DNA of 64,000 bases from Sphaerosporella brunnea (taxonomy: Eukaryota; Ascomycota; Pezizomycetes; Pezizales; Pyronemataceae). Each line of letters opens with the position of its first letter. Within the stretch, counting starts at the first letter, position 1. Under the pieces are notes generated by a model, which saw only the letters and a list, made by a program, of their open reading frames with translations, made no database searches and was not told the origin of the DNA. The position numbers and the translations under genes are program-made. Shown piece by piece: positions 56,294 through 64,000 of the stretch. The DNA lies in assembly GCA_008704415.1 (NCBI GenBank), contig VXIS01000016.1, forward strand, positions 224,736-288,735, read 5' to 3'.

Positions 56294-57772
56294 ATGGACG
56301 TTATCTTGGCGCTCCAGCCCTGGGCAACAGTTCTCCTTGCCATTTCCCTCTCGTTTACAATCTTTCTCGTGCTATGTCTTCCCACTCGACACAACCCAAC
56401 AGCCAGGGAGAAGCCGCGGGTCGTGGTTCTGGTGCTCGGTGATATCGGCAGGAGTCCACGGATGCAGTACCATGCCCTTTCGATAGCTCGCAAGGGAGGC
56501 ATTGTGGATCTCGTTGGATACAATGGTATGCCGTCGTTGATAGCTGGAGGTGTTCGGAGCTATTGACACTGAACACCCAGAATCTCAGCCCCGGCCGGAG
56601 CTGTTGGATAGCCCCTCCATCACGATTCGCCCACTGAAGACGCCGCCGAAGATGCTCGATACATCGACGCCCATTAAATTCATCATCTATGCTCCTTTCA
56701 AGGCTATTTTCCAGCTCGCTTCGCTGTTGCAAATGCTGCTATATGACATCCCCGACACGGCCGGATACCTACTGTTGCAGAACCCGCCTGCTATCCCGAC
56801 GTTGGCTGTGGCAAAGCTGGTAACTGTATTGCGGGGACAGAAGCTCGTGGTGGATTGGCACAATTTCGGATACAGCATATTGGGAATGAAATTGGGTGAT
56901 CACCCCATAGTGTGGGGATCGAAGCTGTGTGTGGCCCTCACCTCACCACCCCGATCTATGATTGACGGAAACCCTCTAGCTACGAGCTCATCTTCGGCCG
57001 GGGCGCAGACGTCAACTTCACCGTCACTCACTCCATGAACAAGCACCTCCGGGAGTCCTGGCACCTGAAAATGCCGATTCACACTCTCTACGACCGACCA
57101 CCCAGCCACTTTCAGCCCTTCGATGCCACACAACGCAGCGACTTCCTCACCTCCAACCCCGAAACCGCGCCCTACGCCGCGAAGCTTCTCTCGGGGCAAA
57201 TGAAGCTGGTGCTCTCCTCGACCTCCTGGACCGCAGACGAAGACTTCTCCATCTTCTTGCAGGCACTGGTGGAGTACGACCGCCGCGCCGGCTCCGAAAA
57301 CTTCCTCCGCCCGAACTCAGTCCCCGACCTCCTAGTTGTGATCACTGGCCGCGGCCCTCTGCGTGACGGCTACATAGCGCGCATCGAAACCCTGGAGTTC
57401 CAGTATATAAATGTAAAGAGCATATGGCTGGAGCCGGAGGACTACCCGAAAATGATTGCGTGCGCGGACCTGGGGGTTAGCTTGCACACTAGCAGCTCCG
57501 GAATGGATCTGCCGATGAAGGTGGTCGACCTCTTTGGAGTGGGTGTGCCCGTTGTCGCGGTGCGCTTCGCGTGCGTGCAGGAACTAGTCAAAGACGGTGA
57601 AAACGGTGCCACATTTACCAAGGCGGAAGAGCTGGCCACACTGCTTTCTAGGCTGTTTGACTCTAGGAGAAAGAGGGAGCTGGAGAAGCTGAAGGAGGGC
57701 GCCATGAAGGAGACCAAGAGCCGCTGGGATGAGAACTGGGATAAGATTGCGGCACCAGTGTTTGGGCTGTGA
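56294..57772 (+). CDS. ALG1: Chitobiosyldiphosphodolichol beta-mannosyltransferase Alg1
   Basis: Exons are 56294-56525, 56581-56926 and 56980-57772, giving 456 residues. Alg1 adds the first mannose to the dolichol-linked core for N-glycosylation on the cytosolic face of the ER. An N-terminal membrane anchor (about residues 8-30) is followed by [33 protein letters not shown] (across splice 1), [31 protein letters not shown], and [19 protein letters not shown] after splice 2. The GT-B C-terminal half has [61 protein letters not shown]. The second donor (GTGTGT, 56927) was chosen because only it restores [13 protein letters not shown]. Confidence 0.94.
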
Positions 57773-58796
57773 GTGGATGGTTAGGGTCTGTATTTCAAGC
57801 AAATAAAGTGTGGCGGTTTACGATCACGCCTCTGTCAGTTCGAGTTACCATCAACAACGTCAGGATACGTTTACCAGTGGCGTACTGGATCGAAGGCTGG
57901 GAGTAAGTACTGCTGCCTAAAAATGTTGATCCATCCCCCGATATGGGTCATGCAATTGTGTGCACCGCTCTCGCAGCCCTGTTGGCCTTGCGAAGTTGTG
58001 AGGTAGCTGTGACGCATTTTACTTTGGGGGCATGCATCTGCCAGTCCTACTCTCCGCGCACGGCAAATGAAATTGCAGGTCCCTCGGTGGTGGGACCTCC
58101 GGTGCTGGAGGCTGTATCATACTCTGTTTCTATCGTCCCCGCTGCTTTGACAGCGAGCACCTGCTGCAACGTTGGTGACGTCGTAGATGCAAGAATTCCG
58201 GATCTGCGCAGATCGACGTTTGAAACGCGGTTCGATAAGCAGCAGTGCGTCTCAAAGCTGTGTATCAGGCAACCTCAAGGGTGTGCATTCTCGTCCTCGG
58301 GTATGGAGGCTCGAAGAATATGTGCAGCTGAACAGCGCGATTTGCCTATAATACATGCACAACGAAAACTCGGCAAAGAAACATTCAAAACACATTTCGT
58401 ATCCGCCGGCGCGCGTCACACAGTAACGATCAATTGTGTGAGTTTTTGGTCTCTGAAGCTTTTGCAGTTTACGATGATGCAGTCCTGCATCACCGTTAGT
58501 TGAACAGCGATGTTTACAGAGACTTCATAGAAAAGTGGTGCCGGCACTGGAGGTGTTGTGGCACTCGGCCGGCGTCAACCTCATGACGTCTTGGCATTTT
58601 GTACCCTCCTTAATTGTGTTCACGGTAGATTATCTCGAGCCGCTAAGGCAACATCACCAACTTCCTGTTGTTCTGCCACGCCACCAACTTAACCTCTCAA
58701 GCATACAACCTCACGAAACAAACGAAGTTCACGAGTTTTCCCTACACCCACACCGACACCCACCTCCATCGCAAAAACAACAGCACCGCCGCAAAC
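57773..58796. other. ALG1-SAR1 interval
   Basis: Holds one 186-codon open frame listed separately and the SAR1 leader. Nothing else recognised. Confidence 0.4.
57943..58503 (+). CDS. Doubtful ORF, cysteine-rich with a signal-like start
   Basis: Not recognised. 186 codons with about a dozen cysteines. The first 23 residues ([23 protein letters not shown]) could be a secretion signal. The rest is low in hydrophobic order and shows no family motif. Long frames can arise by chance at this base composition, so I rate it low. Confidence 0.2.
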   Translation: MGHAIVCTALAALLALRSCEVAVTHFTLGACICQSYSPRTANEIAGPSVVGPPVLEAVSYSVSIVPAALTASTCCNVGDVVDARIPDLRRSTFETRFDKQQCVSKLCIRQPQGCAFSSSGMEARRICAAEQRDLPIIHAQRKLGKETFKTHFVSAGARHTVTINCVSFWSLKLLQFTMMQSCITVS

Positions 58797-59748
58797 ATGT
58801 GGATGATAAGCTGGTGTATGTTATCTCCACCATCTATCTGTCCCGAACGAACGGGGACCTCCTGAGCTTTAACTTTAGAATAACTGACAAAAAAAAACCC
58901 CAAGTCTGGGATGTCCTCGCCTCCCTCGGGCTCATGAACAAGCACGCAAAGCTGCTGTTCCTGGGCCTCGATAACGCTGGCAAGACGACGCTGCTGCACA
59001 TGCTGAAGGTTAGTTCCATCCGTCCATCCATTCATCCATCGCAGCGATGCTGGGTGTTAACAAAACCGCGCAGAACGACCGTGTCGCTATCCTGCCGCCC
59101 ACTCTGCATCCCAGTGAGTCCCGCCTAAATGCCATTAAAAAAAAAACAATATCTAATGCGCAAAAGCTTCGGAGGAGCTCGCAATCGGCAACGTGAAGTT
59201 CACCACATTTGACCTGGGTGGTCACCAGCAGGGTAAAAACCCTCCTCCCCCCCCCCCCCTAATCTACAGTCCACTGACACTGTAAATAGCGCGTCGTCTC
59301 TGGAAAGACTATTTCCCCGAGGTCACTGGCATCGTATTCCTCGTCGACGCCAAAGACCATGAGCGGCTTCTGGAGAGCAAAGCAGAGCTGGACGCGTTGC
59401 TGTCCATGGAGGAACTGTCAAAGGTGCCATTCCTGATCCTGGGCAACAAAATCGATCACCCCTCCGCCATTTCCGAGGAGGAGCTTCGCAGCGTTCTCGG
59501 CCTGTATCAAACTACTGGCAAGGCCAAGGTCCAGCTTGAGGGCATCAGGCCGATCGAGGTGTTTATGTGCTCGGTGGTTATGAGGCAGGGTACGTCTCCC
59601 CACTCCCCCTCTTCCTTTTGTGCCGAATAGAGGAAGTGTTTCGGCTTGGCTTAGAAAAACGCAAACCCTCATGCGCCAATGAAGGATGCTGACAGTTGTG
59701 TGTGCAGGATACGGAGAGGGCTTCAGGTGGATATCACAGTACGTCTAG
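58797..59748 (+). CDS. SAR1: Small COPII GTPase Sar1
   Basis: Exons are 58797-58815, 58905-59008, 59074-59113, 59167-59232, 59290-59589 and 59708-59748, giving 189 residues. Sar1 starts COPII coat assembly at ER exit sites. The amphipathic N-terminus [16 protein letters not shown] is typical and arises only with the GTATGT donor at 58816. GTPase motifs are GLDNAGKTT (27-35), PTLHPTSEELAIG (switch I), [20 protein letters not shown] (switch II), LGNKIDHP and [20 protein letters not shown] at the end. Intron 4 carries a C13 tract 14 bases after the donor. Confidence 0.96.
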
Positions 59749-60315
59749 ACTATACAACAGCGCGCGCTCGCCGAAAACCCGTCTTTTGTTTGTCACGGCT
59801 TCCAGCGAAAGAAAAAACACAACCGGCATGTTAGACACGGAAGGGGAGGAAGGCAATGATTACGCGCAAGGCACAGTTCGAGAAAAAAAAGGGCCTCTAC
59901 GGGATTCTTTTTTTTTCGTTACTGTTTTTTTTGTGCTTGCTATGACCTGTGAAAATGCCAATGTCGTCTTTTTTTCTGTTCACGGCTGCGACTGTTTTAT
60001 GCATTTTTTTTTAAATATTTTTTCTTTTTTTTTTATGTGGTGGAAGTAAGTGTGCGATTTAATAATTCTCTTCTCAATATTTGTTCACTCTGGTCTGGAT
60101 GGATGTGATACATGTGGCTGAATGATCGGGGAACGAAGAACGGTGTGGAACGGAAAAGGACACGATGTTCACTGCTTTATGCAGCGGCTATGTACTGACC
60201 GCAGACTTCACACCGCTGATTCAGAACCCCTGTAGTTTTCCAATTATCGCTTCCATACCCGAGTACAACGCTCCGAATCATCACGAGGTGAGGTGCATAC
60301 AAAGGTATAAGCGCA
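59749..60315. other. Convergent 3' region SAR1/LEA1
   Basis: No gene. T-rich stretches at about 59908-60035. Confidence 0.5.
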
Positions 60316-61216
60316 CTATTCCTCCATCATGTCGCCAGAAGGTCCCTCCCTCAACTCACGCTCCAAGCGTGCGATCTCCTCCAGACTCTTGGCCGCCTTG
60401 ATCTTCTCCTGGATCCTCTGCTTTTCGGCTTCCGTCAAACGTACCGCATACTCCTTATTTCCGCCGGTAGCTTCGCCCAGATCGAACGTGCGCGACTTGA
60501 TACCCATGATCTTGGAGGCCAGAGGCGACGGTTCCTGCTCGGTTCCAAAAAGCGCCTGCGCGCGCTTTCTCTCGACATCTTTGACCTTTTGGTAGTCGAG
60601 GAATCGAACGGATGGGCACTTCCAGATCACCCAGTGCCTGTAATGCTGTGATTTCATACAGAGTCAGCTTTTTCCCACGATGGTAGAATGTAGAGCTTAC
60701 ATCTTTCCTGGTGACCGGGTTTTCCAGCAAAGACAAGTGCACAAGCCTTTTGAACTTTCCCAAGGGCTCCAAGTCTCCAAGTTCGGAAAGGTTGTTGGAG
60801 GTCAGAATCAGAACGCTAAGGTTTGGCAGCGAGTTCGCGAGGGTCGGCTGTATCGTAGCTATCCGGTTTCTGGCCAGCAGAAGGGTCTGTAGCCGTTCCG
60901 ACAGCGGGAAGTTTCCCAACTGCTGAATGTCGTTGTCCGTGAAATCTATCGCATCTTGCGGCTATCACTTGTTAGCTCCTCATCCTCCCCTCAAACGCGT
61001 AAAATGATAGCGTAACATACCCCCGCAACACCCAGGTTCTCAATCGCCGGGATCTTATGGCCTTCAAGATCGTGGATACTTGTGTTCAATACAGCTCATA
61101 GATCAAAAGTGTAGTACCTGCTCGTTGGGAAACGCACCTCGGAGATCCAGCTCTCGGTCATTGACGGGATTGAGATAGCTGGGCGCAGCTGCCAGAACTT
61201 CCGAAGTTAATCTCAT
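60316..61216 (-). CDS. LEA1: U2 snRNP protein A' (Lea1/SNRPA1)
   Basis: Exons are 61216-61138, 61061-61021, 60961-60701 and 60645-60316, giving 236 residues. U2A' binds U2B'' and U2 snRNA stem-loop IV in the spliceosome. The start MRLTSEVLAAAPSYLNPVNDRELDLRGHKIPAIENLGVAG is the family signature. Leucine-rich repeats follow (DAIDFTDNDIQQL, LQTLLLARNRIATI, LPNLSVLILTSNNLSEL, LVHLSLLENPVTRKDHYR), then the cap WVIWKCPSVRFLDYQKVKDVERKRA. A helical C-terminal tail contains FDLGEATG and ends GPSGDMMEE. Confidence 0.94.
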
Positions 61217-61491
61217 GGCGAAGCGGTTGATTTGTGGACGGCGACGATAGGTGGAAGTGTCGGTGGTGGGGTTGTATACTGGAGTGGACACTCGCGGTGC
61301 GTCGCGTGTCTTTTTAGGGTGCACAACCACATCAATTCTCGTCGAAAAAAAGGGCAAGCTCCAACACCACAACCACATCACAACCACACAGAGATAAAAG
61401 GTGGTGATCCCTAGGATAACCAAATCAATAATGTAGAATTGATTCCCATTGTCTATTTTATTGCAGACTCCGGTGGTGTGGAGATACAAGT

Positions 61492-61542
61492 GACGTTCTG
61501 ATTTCGGGACGTTCTGATTTCGGGACGTTCTGATTTCGGGAC
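61492..61542. repeat. Three perfect copies of a 17-base tandem repeat
   Basis: Unit GACGTTCTGATTTCGGG, three exact copies, 276 bases upstream of LEA1. Confidence 0.95.
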
Positions 61543-62565
61543 GCGACGCGTGAATTTCAGGGCCCTGGCTTGGCGCAGTTGCGCATCTCTCCAGAGACCC
61601 AGTTTTTACCTTGTTTCTCTACATTACAGACCGTCAATTCCCACCAAAAACTAGGAGGTCTTTGAGACAAGATGCCTCTATGGTCTCACCAATTTTCAGC
61701 CGGAAAAAGGGATATGTGGTGGTGTAGCTGCTTAGAAACTGAAGTTCTCAACGCGTGACCTTGATAGCAGCACCGCTACTCCACAACGACTGCGCCGTCA
61801 AACAAGCTGAAAATTTCCAAATATATTAAATCGAAGTCTCCCATGAAGCTCCAAAGGTTTCTGTATCTTTATCATCAGTATTGGTGGAGAAGGTAGGGGT
61901 TTGTTGATGAGGTGGAGATGTCTTGGCGACACAGCCATCTTGAAGCCTCTGCATACGTGCATCTTTCGGGACAACCTCTCGAGCTCTCTCCCTTTGAAAC
62001 ACCAACAAATCAACTTGTGACAATCTACAAAGTTAATGAATCAATAATCTGCATATGAAATGCCAATTCCGGTGACTGTGAGCTCAATTCACGGTGTTGT
62101 GCTGATACACTGTTGCAATTTCTTTGAAAAAACGCGTCCAAATCAGTTGCGTTGAAGGCCCCTTTCTGGTCATTGCTCAACAACCATCACTGGCCTTGAT
62201 GCCTGAGCGTATTTCGCTATAAAATAGACTTACAAGATTCGTCCTATGGTCGTGCACCCATTACTTGCGGCCTGGTTGTTGCATAATACTTACTTTAAGG
62301 GAGAAAAGCGGCGACGCGTCTGATCCGCCCATCCTACACATGGTCCATCACTCGCTCTGGCATCTCCTCCAATTTTCGTCCTTATAAAATTTTGGCAGCA
62401 GGGCTGAAATAAGCGTGTTTCCGTTAGCAGCTGTTCAAGGCGACAGTCATTCTCTATTTGTTGTTGCCGTGTATCAAGAGAATTTTGGTGTCGTCAAAAA
62501 AAAATCGCTTTCAACTGGTCGCTAACCGCCGATTTCATGAACTTTTGCGCCCCAGTGTAACAATT

Positions 62566-63762
62566 AGTAGGGGGATTCACGGTTGAGAATAGACAGTTTT
62601 AGCGTAAAATGAGCCCTTCTATTAAGGCTAATAGACGCACAAAGCGCACCAGAATAGAAAATTCACGAAGGAGCTTAGGAGCTCCTGCTGCATTCTACCG
62701 TATTTTTCCGGTACGATGGGAATTGCCACCGCCGAAGTTAATCTTTTCTAAGTAGCAAACGTACTATGTATGGAAACATGACGCAGCCGGCAAACCTTAT
62801 GTGATGGCGAAGAGGGGCGGGCACTGGAGACGATGGAGACACAACTCGAGAGCAAGAGAATGAGCAACGTCACTGGCTAAGTCACTGCGCCATGTGGCAA
62901 AGTCACTAAGCCTACATGGCCCAGTGACTTAGCCCATTCTCTTGTCCTCAACCCTACGGCTCGTCATACCGAATCCCCTGCAATTATGAAGCCAGATGTG
63001 CGACCAGGACCGCGGCGATTTTCCGTTGCTGAGTGGAGCCAGAATGGTGACAATCAAATGCCGGTTGTACTGCGCACTCTGCTTGACCGCGAACGTTTGA
63101 ACCCCGATAGAAAAATAGTCGGTCGCCGCTCTGCTACGCGCCCAGCCATTGTCGCCTCCTTAGTGTTGTCGCCATGACATAAGGTTTGCCGGCTGCGTCA
63201 TGTTTCCATACATAGTACGTTTGCTACTTAGAAAAGATTAACTTCGGCGGTGGCAATTCCCATCGTACCGGAAAAATACGGTATTCTATTAACGCTAACA
63301 AAGTGCGCCATAACTGTTTATGGCTAGGAGCAAAAAAAAAAAAAACGCCAAGGCCCCGGATGTGCCAAGCCATACTATGCACGTGGACTTTTTGTCTCCA
63401 GAACGTTCAGAAAAAAAAAAAAAATTAAAAAACCTGCACCTCAAACCTCAACGCCACCACGAAATCCTCATCCTTAGCAACGTGTCCGCTCCCTTACACG
63501 ATTCAAGCTTGCTGCGGCGTTATGCGTGTGTAGTGTTGTGAATGTAGGATGCTGTGGGATGAGCGCGCACAATTTCGCCTTCTCTCTAAGAACCTACCAT
63601 CACACTTGACTATTCCACGTTTGGAACTAGTGTACAAAAGAATGAACTGCTCGCAAAAGAGGTGTTTCACGGTTCATTCTATTCTACGAGGTTTAGTCTG
63701 GTTTAGGCGCGCATAGAAGTCAGAATAGACTGGTTCTATTCTGAACCGTGAATCCGGCTACT
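62566..63762. mobile_element. Element F outer: 1.2-kb inverted-repeat element
   Basis: Ends AGTAG-N2-GGATTCACGGTT-N-AGAATAGA at 62566 and in complement at 63762, identical in 26 of 29 bases. A related sequence (TTCACGGTTCATTCTATTC) recurs at about 63666-63684. The inner element F is inserted within. Without it the outer element would be about 610 bases. No coding capacity. Confidence 0.55.
62696..63283. mobile_element. Element F inner: 588-bp MITE with perfect 107-bp inverted repeats
   Basis: Left arm 62696-62802 and right arm 63177-63283 are exact reverse complements, beginning TACCGTATTTTTCCGG, with a further ATGGCGA match after one mismatch. The TA-CCGTA end matches elements A and D inner. 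The interior (about 374 bases) has three GTCACT/AGTGAC motifs within 62881-62932 and no transposase. Confidence 0.9.
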
Positions 63763-64000
63763 GAATGATGGTATTTCCGGGTTCCAAAATGAATGCCTAC
63801 GCCCTGTACTTGTCGGGCATGTATCCCTTGGACGGGCGAAACAGGGGTTGATCTCTCCTATGCAGTAGTCTATTGATCTAACCGTACATAGCAAGAAAAT
63901 AGCCTATTACAAGGCAAGAAAAGCGTCTATTCCATTCACCGGAAATCTCATGTTCTCGTCGCCGACCAGAACACGAGATTTCTGATTTTAGGAAGTGCCT

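Larger units (their letters stand above)
61217..64000. other. Gene-free terminal region with nested repeats
   Basis: 2.8 kb without a gene that I can support. It contains the 17-base tandem repeat, the nested elements F, and otherwise AT-richer unique sequence. The ORFs are all under 75 codons apart from the antisense of LEA1. Confidence 0.45.

Noticed and set aside
62986..63177. 63-codon frame inside element F as a transposase remnant
   Set aside because: Too short, no DDE or DNA-binding motif.
1..64000. CRISPR array, prophage, secondary-metabolite or heterokaryon-incompatibility system
   Set aside because: No spaced direct repeats, no PKS/NRPS/terpene, NACHT or HET-domain sequence anywhere in the frames read.

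Overview
The window is nuclear DNA of a filamentous ascomycete, most likely Pezizomycotina. The evidence is short introns (mostly about 50-75 bases) with GT..AG ends and CTGAC/CTAAC branch motifs, compact gene spacing, fungal-type proteins (Sup35 with a Q/N/Y-rich head, Gpi13, Ifa38, Atp10, Cds1), and small inverted-repeat elements between genes. I cannot name the genus from sequence alone. All exon boundaries were read by eye from splice signals, reading frame and family conservation.

The layout is almost entirely housekeeping genes on both strands. From 0 to 15 kb: GPI13, SRP68, GCD7 (eIF2B-beta), RTC3, MPP10, IFA38 and HPM1. From 15 to 30 kb: TFG2, SEM1, PGK1, a PAP2 lipid phosphatase, SUP35, ATG12, TIF5 (eIF5) and MRPL1. 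From 32 to 45 kb: UPF1/NAM7, IMP4, CDS1, two doubtful small genes, ATP10, GOS1 and RPL35. From 45 to 61 kb: VPS68, TOM40, NMT1, a peroxisomal-type acyl-CoA synthetase, ALG1, SAR1 and LEA1. No gene cluster, secondary-metabolite locus, CRISPR array, rRNA or tRNA was seen. Genes of shared processes occur (translation: GCD7, TIF5, SUP35, UPF1, RPL35; U3 snoRNP: MPP10, IMP4; secretion and glycosylation: GPI13, ALG1, SRP68, SAR1, GOS1; mitochondria: TOM40, ATP10, MRPL1), but nothing suggests co-transcription.

Spaces between genes carry at least five non-autonomous inverted-repeat elements (MITE-like), two of them nested. They lie near 7.8, 8.4, 28.5, 30.5, 55.9 and 62.6-63.8 kb. Three have quite different long arms but share the end TA-CCGTA, suggesting a common Tc1/mariner-like mobilising source. 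No transposase gene is present here. The last 2.8 kb is gene-free.

The observation I find most interesting is in PGK1. The last intron ends in two AG acceptors two bases apart. The first gives the normal ending SSK; the second shifts the frame and gives a C-terminus ending in Ser-Arg-Leu, a peroxisomal targeting signal. Other points are oligo-C tracts just after several 5' splice sites, a SEM1 intron carrying a degenerate copy of the adjoining exon, and a GC-AG intron in GOS1.
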